Source: Poteriospumella lacustris (lineage: Eukaryota; Sar; Chrysophyceae; Chromulinales; Dinobryaceae). From it: a DNA stretch of 64,000 bases. The translations under genes were made by a program, and so were the position numbers. Positions 44,394-56,365 of this stretch are shown in pieces (positions within the stretch are counted from its first letter, which is position 1; every line of letters begins with the position of its first letter). Location: NCBI GenBank assembly GCA_008000375.1, contig SMOI01000004.1:26312-90311 (forward strand), given 5' to 3'. The notes below the pieces were generated by a model that saw only the letters and a program-made list of their open reading frames with translations, ran no database searches and was not told the origin of the DNA.

Positions 44394-45978
44394 TTAATGT
44401 TCCTCCGTCGCCTCTGCTGCTGCTGCTGCAGGCGCCGCTGCCTCCGCACTGGGTGCAACCGCTTCGGGCACCACTGTCGCCGCAGACGCGGCAGTTGGAA
44501 CTGCCTCCGTCGCTTCCGTTGTGGCAGACACAACGGTCTCCGTCGCAGCCGTTGCTGGAGGGACCGCTGCCGCAATAGACTGCGGTTGTGCCACAGCCGG
44601 AGTGGCCGACGCAGCCGTCGTCGCGGGGTTCAACGAACCGTCCGGCAAACGACGCTGCAGCACAGACACCACGTCTGGCGTTGCCATCACCAGCTCCTCC
44701 GCCGTGTAAGTAAACAATTCAGGCATAAGCGGAGTGCGGTCTGGCATCGTCGTGGTGGGCAAACGAAGCTCGTCGAAGAAGTTGTGCGCACAAGCTTCGA
44801 TGCTCTTTGTGCGAATCTCGGGGTTGTAGCACAGCATGCGCTGGATCAACTCGATGGTATCAGGTGTGGTGGACGGTCGGAAAATGGTGTTCCAGCTCTT
44901 GCCAGAAATGGTGGGATATTTGAAATCCGCATTCGCTGGATTCATGCTCCGGACCTCATCACGACTTGGAGTGCCCAAGATCTACAATACAACACATCAA
45001 CCAGACACGTACAAGCGTTAGGACGGCCCATCGAACACCAACGACCCTCGCACGACTCAGACATACCTTGATAATCTCTACTAGTTGATCCACGCCCGAA
45101 ATACCAGGGAAGATAGGATGTCCCGTCAACAGCTCGGCGAACACACAGCCTGCCGACCATACATCGATGGCTGTGGTGTAGTCGGTGGCGCCCAAAATCA
45201 GCTCCGGCGCACGATAGAAACGAGAACAAATATACGCCACGTTGGGTTCACCCTTCACAAACGCCTTCGCTGAGCCAAAATCGCAAAGCTTCAAAATGTG
45301 ACGCACGGGATCGACGAGCAAGTTGTGGGGCTTGATATCTCTGTACAACGCAGCACGCACAAACACCACACACATCATCAGCCATCGCGGTCACATCACC
45401 TGACACTCAAATGATCCTTACCTGTGGCAGATGCCCATGCCGTGGATGTGAGCAAGAGATCGACACAGCTGATACATATATAATTTCACTGAGAAAATGG
45501 GCATGTACTCTTTCCTGCGCGTAAAGTACTTCGACACCGAATATATTGTTTCCGGAATGTACTCCAGCACCAGGTTCAGATACACATCGTCCGACTTGGA
45601 GCCTTTGCTCACAAAATGATGCTTCAACGTGACGATGAAAGGGTGAGGTTGTTTGGTGAGCTGCCGCATGATCTGCAGCTCGCGGTTCTTGAATCGTCGA
45701 TCTTGTAAGACTTTCTTGATTGCTACGACTTCATCCGTATCCGACACTTTCGCAAGAAACACTGCACCGAATGATCCGTGGCCAATCATCTTCTGAGCAT
45801 CATAACTGATCGTATCTGATCGCACATCTCGCCTAACCCAACACATCCCACGCAAGAATCACAGCAACACAAGCTTAGTCGAACTCGTTCCGTCAGTCGC
45901 ATTGCGAACGAACACTTACGGATTCTGAAGATTGGGATCATTGGTGGGTAAGTCTTGATCTTGTTGTGGGGCTGCCAT
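44394..45978 (-). CDS. GSK3: glycogen synthase kinase 3, copy 2
   Basis: Mirror gene: exons (minus) 45978-45920, 45832-45422, 45340-45067 and 44981-44394, 443 residues. The protein is the same as copy 1 except for the second-last residue (Glu instead of Gly), and the stop is TAA instead of TAG. All catalytic and activation-loop motifs are intact and the introns are unchanged. Upstream, identity continues to 46341 and then ends abruptly against DNA leading to the STIL-like gene, so distal control regions differ between copies. Confidence 0.95.
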
Positions 45979-46341
45979 TCTTGTATACTTCTTAAAATTG
46001 AGCTCGAAAACAAGAAAAGATTCGGAAAAGGTTGAGAGGTGAACTTTGCAAAACTGTCGGTGGTAACTGCAATCTCCGTTCCCAATTCAATCCCCGTCTG
46101 ACAACAAGAATAGAGAAGAATACTCTTCGAAATGACTAGAAAGTGTTTGCGTCGTTGCTTGCGTTCGTGCAACAAAGACAAGTCAACTTGGTTTGAAGCG
46201 GAGTTGAGAGAGTTGGCTCTATTTTTTTCCTTTTTCCACAACACACAGGTTTGGAGTGTCTCGACACACCGGACAGCAGTCATTTGGAAGAGCGCGTCAG
46301 CGATCGATGGCGCGTGTGTCGGCGATGTATCCGTTTCATCA
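44395..46341 (-). repeat. inverted repeat C, right arm
   Basis: Mirror of 41928-43874. Beyond 46341 I find no similarity to the DNA outside the left arm. The stop codons mark the inner limit on both sides. Confidence 0.97.
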
Positions 46342-46570
46342 TTTTGAACTTTTTGTGTACGATATATCCAAAAAGGTATCTGTACTAAATGGATCACGCG
46401 TCAACGATTTATGTACACACTCATAATTTGATTTTGAATGATCGCCGCGACGAACCAGTTTTGGCGATGAACTGGTGGCAAGATTTAGGATATAAAAGCA
46501 CAAGTCATGGAAACAAGAAAGAGTTTGATGCGAAAATATCATTTGATTTTCTTTAGGAGTTCGTGAAAGT

Positions 46571-49500
46571 ATGAAATCATCGTATTTTCCGCACATTGAG
46601 GAATCGGAGCTCTCTTCGGAGACTCCATACGTAAAGAGGATTTGTCCTCCTCCTGCAGCGCATGGAAACAGTTCTCGGGCGCAAAATAGAAGCACCGATG
46701 AGCCTATTGTTTACCCCGTTCATAACCACAATGATGGATTGCTTCACTTCCCGTCGAGCACCAGAGTTCTATGGGACCGTACCGCACTTGCACCCCCCAT
46801 CTATCTCAAACCAAGCGAAGTTTTGCCCAATTTGATTCTTGGTGGTAGAGAAGTGAAAAAGCTCCTTTCGCTTATGGATCAAAGCTACGAGCTGCCGTCT
46901 GGTTCGGCGGGTCAAACCTTCAATGCAAATGCTTACGTCTATCATCACTCGACGCTACCTAAAACTCATCAAGCATTAGTGCAACTGTTGTCGAGAGGAA
47001 TCGTGCAAGATCGTTCCGACTATTATTTATCCTTCGAACGGCACACTACTCATGATTTGCAGCTGACTATCCCCATCGTTCGTTCCGCCAATGTACAGCT
47101 GAACTCCATTCAGTAAGACACCGGCTGCTAAAAGTGATATTCACCGTTGTTTTCTAAACCTGTCATGGTTCCTTTGTTCGCTTCAGATCACTGCAGGATA
47201 ATCTATGGCGGTCTGTTTCATCGAGTAAAGAGTTTAGTCTGAAACATTATGTTCGAATTCGTGCACAAGGGTCCCTGAACAAATCCTCCGACGCCAATGG
47301 CGGAAGAGGCGGAAAGTTTCGCTTCGAAGCCATCGTGCCCGATGTTGCGTTGCAGGTAGTTCCTGTCTACCCATTGCCTATTCTAAGTACAGCGATGGCA
47401 ACGACACTGTTAGATACGGGCAGCGACGCTGTTCGACAAAGTTCAGTGCCCACCCGACGTGTTGACGCTCGTTTGGCGACGTTTGAAGCGACGAATATGG
47501 GCTACATGACGCTCAATCAAACAAGAAAGGTCGTTTTCTTGGCCGATTCTGATTCATCGTTGTCGTCAACTCCTGTTATTGGCGTTTGGGTTCGAATCGC
47601 CGCCAGTATGAATCCGCAAGCCGCGTCCGAATATGACTGGGCGAGTTTAGCGCGTCATCCGTATTGTTGGACCGCCGCCATGCGCTTTTTGTTTCACGAA
47701 CGACTGGTTCAACGTGTATATGTTGCGCAAGATACCTTTCTCATGGTACGTCGACTCAAACAACCAATATGTGTGATTGATGCTCGCTAACCTTCGCCTC
47801 TCACCTGTGGAACAGGCCATGTTGGTGGGCGAGTCGGTCTATTTCTGTGAGGTCACCGCGAGTGTCGGCTCTACGGGAGAGCCAGTAACGTATCGTGGCA
47901 GTAATAATGCCGATTCGAATGAAGAAAACGATCTAGGTCCGCTCTCTCGCACCACTACGCGTAGCTTGGACTTCGTTCATTTGGACTTCACCGCCTCTCT
48001 GAACAGTGAGAACGACATTGGTAAGGGAGATTCACAGCGACAACGATACACCCGGCCGACCATCTCACTGATCGTTCCTTCATAGATATGGGTCGAGCAG
48101 ACGATCAAATGGGCGGGGTCGTGTGTCGATTCAAACCCGTTCTTGGTCACGCGTCCTCCGCCAACCGGTTACGTCTCTCACCACGTCCAACGCCCAGTCA
48201 AGAAGAACCATCGACACCAGAGTCCTCTCCAAAGCGCTTCAATCTTCTCTCCCCTATGTCGACCACTGTGTCTCCTGAGAAAGCGGTACCACCGCCATCG
48301 GTGTCATTCCCTCCCGCAGCGACGTCACAAGAGGCACCACCTGGCACGTTCTCCGCGATGATGACCGCCAAGAAACAAGACGCGTTGACCGCTGCCCAAC
48401 TGGCAGTTCCCTCAAAGACAGGAGGAGCATCACTACCCGTGGATTATTACCACGAAGCTCCTTCACAAGAAAAGCTTCGTCAAGAGTTAGCCACCCGCAA
48501 CCGTCCGGGTCACAGTCTGCAAGTGGATGATCATCTGGCGTATCGCTTTCCGGCGGACATTGTGGCCTCTCAACAACAGCAAATCGCCGCGTTGCAAGAT
48601 GAAGTGGCGTCGTTGAAAGCCATGATTCGACTCCTGACCACCAATGTGGCTGCTGCTGCTGCTGTTGCTGCCAGCGGTGCCGTCGCTGCTACGGCTACTG
48701 CCAACGGTACCGCTGCAACTGTCACTGCCGCCGCCGCCGCCACCACCACCACCACCACCGCCACCAGAGCACCGGCAACGGCCCCAGCGACCACCTCTGC
48801 TACACCACAACATGACGTCAGCCTGTTGTTTGATTCCTTTCAACGACAAGTCATGCACGTATTGCGGGCATCCCACGAGGGTGATCCCACCCACACGACG
48901 AGTGATGCCCCTCGTCCACGTCCGATACCTGTTTTACTCGGTTCCGAGGCGGGAACATTGGATACGAACGTGTCCTCCACATGGCGGACAGGTGACATCG
49001 CAGAAGATAACGATGTGGTCCTCACTAAACCCTACGGCGCCACAACCAACGGCATGGACGCGTCGTTCTCCTCGTCGTCTACGAGGCCCACACCCCAAAC
49101 GACGATGAACAAGACAGCGGGCGTTGCTTCCCATGCAGCCACAGCGCGTCACAACAACAACGACGACAGAATCGACGAAGACGACATCGAAGAAGAAGAC
49201 GACGATGACCTTGTCTTGAACAGCAAGGACTACGACGAATCCGAAGTGGCGTTCTTTGTACGACGCAATTTCCGACCCAGTGTGCCGTCGTCGTACGTCC
49301 AAGCCAACGTGGAGGTCTCCTCGGTCGACCGCAGCCAACAGGTCAGTGGTGGTCACAAGAGTATACCCACCACTACTGAAGCATCGTTGACCCCGTCCAC
49401 CACGGGTCCTTCCGCGGCGTCGTTACCAAAGAAAAAGAAGAAATCGATGCAACGTGATACGACGAGTGCCACCACCTCCGCCAATAAAGCTACTTCCGCC

Positions 49501-49990
49501 AACAACAAAACCACCGCCTCTGCTGCACCGGCCACGACGACCGCCGCCTCGTCCGCCACGATGATGGCTTCTTTCGTCGATGACTACGACACCAACGAGT
49601 ACGATGTGGTTGATGAGTATCTCGATGAAGATGTTCTGCAGCAGCATCGGGACGACGAAGACTTCGCCGACGAAGTCTACTTGCCACCGTCGTCGATCTT
49701 GCATCGATCCAGTTCGTTTAAGACAACGGCGGGGTCTACGCCAGTGCGGGGTGGGGGCAAAGGAGCACAGCCATCGTCAATGCCATCCGCGGCAAGACCG
49801 TCACCCGGGGGTGCAGCGAAGTCCTCCACCGCGGCGTGGTTGGATGAAGCAGAGCGATCGTTGCTGCGTGAAAGCGAGGTATGCCCGCTGTCTATTGGTC
49901 TGACGTGAAACCTGTTTGCTCATTGATGTGCATGTGCGCTGTTGTGCTGATATGTAGTCGATTCTAGCGATTGAATCCAAGTACCGATGA
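46571..49990 (+). CDS. STIL-like centriole duplication factor
   Basis: Probable member of the STIL/Ana2/SAS-5 family, which recruits SAS-6 under PLK4 control to start a new centriole. Exons 46571-47112, 47187-47745, 47816-48020, 48086-49878 and 49958-49990 keep frame and give 1043 residues. The N-terminal half matches the STIL pattern: FPSSTRVLWDRTALAPP (about 60), YMTLNQTRKVVFLADSD (about 290), PVIGVWVRIA, WTAAMRFLFHERLVQRVYV, then FLM-AMLVGESVYFCEV across intron 2. A short coiled coil (QQQQIAALQDEVASLKAMI, about 590-620) lies where STIL has its oligomerising coil. The rest is Ala/Thr/Ser-rich, with acidic (EEEDDDD) and Lys-rich patches. I cannot point to a clear C-terminal STAN motif. The tiny last exon rests only on splice signals. 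Confidence 0.7.
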
Positions 49991-50434
49991 AAGAGGTAGA
50001 GTAGAGTGGGGGTGGCAAGAGAAGCAACTAGTCGCGTGTTGAGAGCCCGTTGTTGCGGCTGACCAAGAACAGAGCTGTCCGAGACGACCGGCTACCTGTC
50101 CACGAGTGTCCAGCTACGACCCTGCGCCACAAGGCATACCTAACGGTGTGGAAGTGAGTAGTTAATTAAAAATGCGAACGTAACCCCGCACACAAGGCCC
50201 CAATGTTCACGTGGGGAGGGGGGAGGGGAGACGAGAAGAGACAAGAAACTGCCATTGCCACTGCGCGTCACGTGCGTCGTTCCAATATGTACACCGAAGC
50301 AAAAAATCAAACAAGAAAATCAACCCCCTTGCCTTGATGAACCACAGACGATTCATGAATGTGTATGAAGAGGGAATCGCAAAACACAGGCGGAAAGTGG
50401 AGACGAAGCAACCATCCGACGGGTGACCCGTCGT
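49991..50434. other. convergent intergenic region
   Basis: 3' flanks of the STIL-like and ORMDL genes, 444 bp, with a G-rich run (50205-50240). No gene recognised. Confidence 0.5.
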
Positions 50435-51053
50435 TTATTTGCGCTTCTTCTCCTTCTGCTGCAATTGCACCGGATTGTCAATTCCGGGCGTAGAATTGAT
50501 TCCCAGAATACGCACGCGATGCATTTGCGGGAGCTTGGCGATGATGCAAATGAAGAAAATGCCCAAGTTGACAATGACATAGAATTTCTTGTAATCGGCG
50601 GCTTGGCAAGCGATGTACGTCAACAGAGTGGGCATCAACATCAAGAACTTCTTGGTCTGCGTCCAAGGAGTACCCGCATCGATCTGCTCATACAAGGTGA
50701 AAGCATTGTATTCACCTTGGGTACTATCATCGGGGCAGCCCTTGATCCAATGGAAAAAAATGAAGGTGATCTGCCACAAACACATACAAGGTTAACAACG
50801 ACGACGCAATCACGAGAGAATTCTCATACCGATTACTTACCACTCCATGAGCGATGTTCGTAACTGTCCACATGTCCTCGAAGCTGAACACTTGTGAAAC
50901 ATAAAGAACAGCTGCGAAGACCGCAACAAGTGCAATATAAAAGACTTTGATAAAAGGACCAGTGATCCATTCAGCGTTGAGGTTCTTGAATAAATCGTAT
51001 TCTCCCTGACCGGGAACATACTTATCAGAGTAAGATCTGGGTAACTTCGACAT
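50435..51053 (-). CDS. ORMDL: ORMDL family regulator of serine palmitoyltransferase
   Basis: Small ER membrane protein that senses ceramide and restrains the first step of sphingolipid synthesis. Exons (minus) 51053-50841 and 50770-50435, 182 residues (human ORMDL3 is 153; the extra length is at both ends). The frame is open upstream, but the ATG at 51053 is preferred because it gives the usual short N-terminus before LNAEWITGPF. Family motifs: WTVTNIAHG-V across the intron, FFHWIKGCPDDSTQGEYNA, TLYEQIDAGTPWTQTKKFLM and AKLPQMHRVRILGIN. Four hydrophobic segments. The C-terminus is Lys-rich (EKKRK) and may act as ER retrieval signal. It is divergent to the flippase gene. Confidence 0.95.
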
Positions 51054-51699
51054 GATGGAAGAACTGTGTGACAAACTTCTTGTGCCTGAGAAAGATTCTG
51101 CGTTAGGAACTTTGCTGTGGGATACCTCTGAAGAATGTTTCGAATGATAGCAAAACGGCGTACCAGAACAGAGACAATGTCGTTTTCTGCTTATCAAAAG
51201 TGAATGTGGAAGAAATAGCCAATTCGACTCCGTAAGGAAAGTGCCTCCTCTCTCGGCGTCTCTGTTGAGCATATTTTTTTCTCAGCGCATCGAAGAGAGG
51301 CAACAACGCGCAGCGAGTTGTCTTGTCGTGGATTCATGTCCTTTGTCGTTTGGTCGGAGTCCTTGTCGTTTGTCTGGCCACATACATGTCGGATGATGAC
51401 AAGTGACATCGGAATATCCAATCTTTCTGAACGGTCGTCGGTTGTTGTTTTTTGCCCACGACGCGGCAATGGAGTGTTTACGGTGGTTTTGGGTGAGACT
51501 TTTGAGGTGGAGACCAAACTCATTGTGTCCAGTTTGTTCGTGATAGGAACAATATCAGTTCATATTGCGGTACCTCTGAAAGATTGAACCATAAATTCAA
51601 TCGGAAAGGGTGTTCGGAATTTTGAAACGAAGTCTAGTTGACGGTGCCACCAATATTGAAGTCTGTGGGTGCCAGTTTTGGGTATATATCTGATCAACT
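51054..51699. promoter_or_regulatory. bidirectional promoter, ORMDL / P4-ATPase
   Basis: 646 bp between divergent start codons of two membrane-lipid genes. A TATATATC lies 12-19 bp before the flippase ATG (about 51682-51689). No gene recognised. Confidence 0.4.
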
Positions 51700-54600
51700 A
51701 TGAGCAGCCAGAAACCCGAAGTGGAAGAATTCCACACCATTGAGGTGAATGGAAAGCCAGGTAAGCGCATATTCGTCTCACTGGATCGAATTGTGCGTCA
51801 AATAGTTCTCACCATGGTTCATTTGGTCTGTTTACAGAGGCCGCTCGTGTTGATTTTGCGAATGCCATCTCAACCACGAAGTACACGTGGTACAGTTGGC
51901 TTCCAAAGTCGATTTGGGAGCAGTTTCGTCGCATTGCCAACATTTATTTCTTGTTGATTTCCGTACTCATGGTAGGTTTCTCTGCATTTGAAACTTCTGT
52001 TTGTCAACGACGTCTCATAGTACCTTTTGCTGCTTTCTACAGCTTATCGGAACCTACGCGACATATATTTTCGTGTCGCCATTGAACCCTTACAGTACGA
52101 TCGTCACCTTGGTGTTCGTGTTGTTGGTGACATCGATCAAGGAAGGAGTGGAGGATTTGAAGCGTGCACGTTCGGATGATTTTGAAAACAATCGTGACGT
52201 GGTTGTTGTTACCTTTGGTCCGAATGGCGAAGAAATCCAAACGGTGAAGAAGTCTAAGCACGTCAACCCTGGTGATATCATCAAACTGAACGGTCACAGC
52301 GCCATTCCGGTGGACATGGTGCTGGTCTTGACGTCGATGCACAACGACGGCAACAAATGTTTCATTGAGACAGCCAACTTGGATGGTGAAACCAATTTGA
52401 AAGTTCGTGAAGCGCCTCCGCTGTTGGGTGAAATCTTCGCGTCGCAAGTGCAAGCTGGTAAAGCGGTTCGTGATTTATTCGACGGTGAAATTGAGATCCA
52501 AGCGCCCAACAAGAACATTCACAAATGCACGGGCAATTTGACCTTGAAAGCCAGCAAGGAAGTCATTCCGTTGTCCATTGATAACATTCTCTTGCGTTCG
52601 TGCGTCTTCTCCAATACCGACTGGGGTTACGGCATTGCCATCTACACGGGTCAATTCACGAAGATTCAAATGAATAATCGCCAAGCACCCTCGAAGATGT
52701 CCAAGTTGGAACATGCCTTGAACAACGCCATTCTCATGATTTTCGCGGCCCAAATCGTGTTCGTCTCGTTCTCGGTGGCGTCGATTTGGTACACGAACAA
52801 CAATTTGAAGAGTGATTTCCCGTACGTCTATCCGCCTGGTCAGGACAGTGGTGATTCCGTCTTGCCGTTGGCCGTGGAGCAATGGTTTGTCTTTTTGCTG
52901 TTGTACAACAACTTCATTCCGATCTCCTTGTACGTTACGATTGAGCTCGTGAACATTGGTCAAGCGTATTTCGTGCAAAGCGACGAGAAAATGTACCGGG
53001 AAGAGTTGGACATTGCCTGTGCGGTGCGTTCGTCGAATTTGTTGCAAGAGTTGGGTATGGTGAGCAATATTTTCTCGGATAAGACGGGTACTTTGACCCG
53101 TAACGAGATGAAATTGGTGAAATTCGTCTTGAACGGCAGCATTTACGATGTCCGCGCTCCGGGTGAAGGTGCAACGGGTCCACGTTCGTTGGAAGAGATT
53201 TTGAAAGAATTCGGTGCCAATCGCCAAGCGTTTGTGGATTTCGCGACGTGTTTGACCTTGTGCCACACAGTTGTCCGTGAAAAGAGTGGCAGTTACCGTG
53301 CCGAATCTCCGGATGAGTTGGCGCTGGTCGAAGGCATGGAAGGATACGAGTGTGGCTTGACAGAGCGTGGCAGCAAGGAAATGATTGTGAATTTGTTTGG
53401 TCAACGTCGAGCCTACGAGGCCTTGGCGGTGAATCCGTTCAATGCCGATCGTAAGCGTATGTCCATTTTGGTGCGCAATACGGAAACGGATGAGTACATG
53501 GTGTTGTGCAAAGGTGCGGACAACATCATGATGCCGCTGTGCAAGTTGCACGCGGACGAAGAGCGTAGCTTGAACAAGTCGTTGTTGGATTTGGCCAATT
53601 TTGGTCTGCGTACGTTGGTCATTGCGATGAAGAAATTGGATAAGAACGAGGCCCTGGCGTGGTTGGCGGAGTACAAGGCGGCGACGGTGTCTACGTTGAA
53701 CCGTGAAGAGAACATTGCGCTGGTGGGTGCGAACTTGGAAGTGAACATGCGTTGCATTGGTGTGACTGCGATTGAAGATCGTTTGCAAGACGAAGTGCCA
53801 GAAGTCATTGCGGATTTGGCGAAGGCGGGTATCATTCTGTGGATGTTGACTGGTGACAAGCTGGAAACGGCGATCAACATCGGCCACTCGTGTAACTTGC
53901 TGTTGCACGATACCTTGACCCACATTTTGTCCGGTGCCCAATCGGCGGACGATTTCCTCATCAAATTGACGGACATTTACAACAAAATGACCGCTGATCC
54001 GGGCAATAAAAACGTGGCCTTGGTCTTGGATGGTAAAAGCTTTGCCTATTTCGATCCCAAGGACAAAGCCCAGCGGAATATGTTGTACGTGGTGGGTCAA
54101 GGCTGCCGTTCCGTCATCGCCTGTCGCTTGACGCCCACTCAAAAGCGTGAAATCGTTCATTTGGTGAAAACGGAAAGCAAACCGAAGGCGACCACCCTGG
54201 CCATTGGTGACGGTGCCAACGACGTGTCGATGATTTTGGAAGGTGACGTGGGTGTGGGTATCTTCGGCAAGGAAGGCCGTCAAGCGGCCAACAATGCCGA
54301 TTTCGCCATCGGTGAATTCAAGTTCTTGCGTCGTTTGGTCTTGATTCACGGTCGCTGGAACTACATTCGTCAGGCGATTGTCTTTTTGTACTCGATGCAC
54401 AAGAACATGGTGATCACGATGACGCTGTTTTGGTACAGTTATTACTCGGCGGTGTCCGGCACGACCTTGTACGAATCGTGGGTGTATACGGGCTTCAACT
54501 TCATTCTGGGTTTGCCAATTATTATCTTTGGCATTCTCGATCGCGATTTGTCGGAAGAATTCGTCTTACGCAACCCCTTCGTACGTTCTTTGACTGACTG

Positions 54601-55266
54601 ACTGTCGTTGTTGTTGTTGCTGTTGTGGTCCTTGTCTAATGTGTGTTCTCTGTCTCTCTGTCTCTCTGTCTGTAGGTGTACAATACGAGCAAGCACAATT
54701 CTTTGCTGGTGGTGAGCCACATCGCCGCGTGGATTATGAATGCGATGGTCTATGCGGTCGTGTTCTGTCTCTTGGTCTATCTCGTGGGCTGGAATACCTT
54801 TGCGGAGTGGGGTGTCTTTGACTGTGGCACGGTCATTTTCACGGCCTTGTGCAACACCTTGCAGATGAAAGTGGGGTTCTATCACCACCAATGGGCCTGG
54901 CCGCACGTCTTGGTGATGGCGATCTCCGTCGCGGGCATGTTGCTGTATTTCTTGATCATCGCGGCGTCGACCTGGGAATACTACTCCATCGCCAATCACG
55001 TCTATCTGCAGGGGTTCTTCTGGTTCTTCGCGTTCTTCACGGTGCCCCTGTTCGTCGTGTACATCGATTGGATCATTTACTATTCGCGTTTGATGTTTTA
55101 CCCGAAACACCAGATGCTGTACGAAGAAGCTGAGACTTTGGTACGTCGCAACGAATTGATGCTGCCCAACGACACGGTGCCCCATCCCACAGAAGGCGCC
55201 TTGGATGGATTGGAGTCGGTGGAATTGGCGGGTGAATCGGTGATCCATCCTCATCGTCCGGTGTAA
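51700..55266 (+). CDS. P4-type phospholipid-transporting ATPase (flippase)
   Basis: P4-ATPase that moves aminophospholipids from the outer or lumenal to the cytosolic leaflet. Exons 51700-51760, 51838-51971, 52043-54580 and 54676-55266, 1107 residues. Sequence order is canonical: [15 protein letters not shown] and [11 protein letters not shown] before TM1, DGETNLK in the actuator loop, PISLYVTIE in TM4 (the P4 replacement of the ion-binding PEGL), [12 protein letters not shown] (phosphorylated Asp near 411), [27 protein letters not shown] (about 787), then six C-terminal membrane helices starting with [11 protein letters not shown]. It is most like ATP8A-type flippases. A possible extra tail exon lies at 56366-56656. 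Confidence 0.97.
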
Positions 55267-56365
55267 ACACACGGACCTGGGGGCGCCTGGAACATGAGTA
55301 TTCTCCCGTCGGTTAACGCGCCGCTCCTCGGTCCTCCTCGGTTTCGCTTTCTGTGACGTGATGATGGGCGCCGATCGTGGTGGCGGTGGTTATTGTTATT
55401 TCTTGTTCAGTTAACTGTTTTTGTTTGTTTGTTTTGTTGTTTTTCGCGTGCGAGGTGAGATCTCGCCCCGCGGTGCTTTGCTTTGCTTTTTGTTTCTTGC
55501 GTTGGGTATATCTCTGCCGACTACTACTCTACTCGTCGTGATATATTTTGCTGTTGTATTGTCGTTGTCGTTACGTCGAGGTCGTTACACTCGTGGCATT
55601 CGCCAACCCCAACAACAAGCCCTGCTGTTGTTGGTTGGGCGGATGTCGCACCCCTATCCGCTCTTGCTCGTTCGATTGGATCAGACCCTCGACGAATGTC
55701 GGACAGGCCATCGTCCATCAATGCCGTGGTTACAAATGTGGAGGAAAAATGAACGAAGGACGGACGACACATGACGCTGTAGGCGGGGGAAAAAGCAGGC
55801 GGTGGGGTGATGGCGGGAGAGAGTGAACCTGTTTGTGGCTCATCGACCAGTGGTCGTTGGTGTTTCGCCTGTGTGAGAGGGGGCTTCCCCTTTCGATCGA
55901 TTGTAGTCTTTCGTAGAACAACCCTTGTGCCATGTTGCCGATTTGAGGGGCCTGGTTCTGGGACGAGGGAGTTGAGCGAAACGAACGCTACACGCTGCGA
56001 CCAAACGACACAAACACGCGATGCCTCGCACTCTTCTGCCTCTCACCCCGCGCGCGCGCTCTCTCTCCCTCCCTACCCCCAGCCCCTCCCCGGTCATCGG
56101 CGGTGTCAAGCGTCTTTCTTCTTTTCCTCCTTTTTGTAACGCGCAAACTTTGGATTTTGGTAAACCGAATACACTCGTTCGTAGTGTCTCTCTCATCTGG
56201 AGGAGTGTTCGTTCGCGGAGGGTGGCGAGTGCCGAGTGCCGACTGCGTTTGCTCTTTCTTTGACTCTTTCTCTTCTACCTCTATCCCACCGCCAATATTG
56301 ATGAAGGAATGTGCGTCTAATCATCTTTTGTTGTTGTTGCTGTTGCTGTTGTGTTCGTTCGACAG
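55267..56365. other. region downstream of the flippase, no gene recognised
   Basis: About 1.1 kb of T/G- and C/T-rich DNA with short unconvincing open frames. It ends in a GTT/GCT-repeat tract and TTCGACAG (56330-56365), which looks like the 3' end of an intron, much as in the kinase gene. Confidence 0.4.

Noticed and set aside
52475-54400. 641-residue antisense open frame in the P4-ATPase gene
   Set aside because: Mirror of codon bias (few sense-strand codons giving antisense stops); composition is His/Arg/Gln-rich without any motif, while the sense strand has every P4-ATPase signature.
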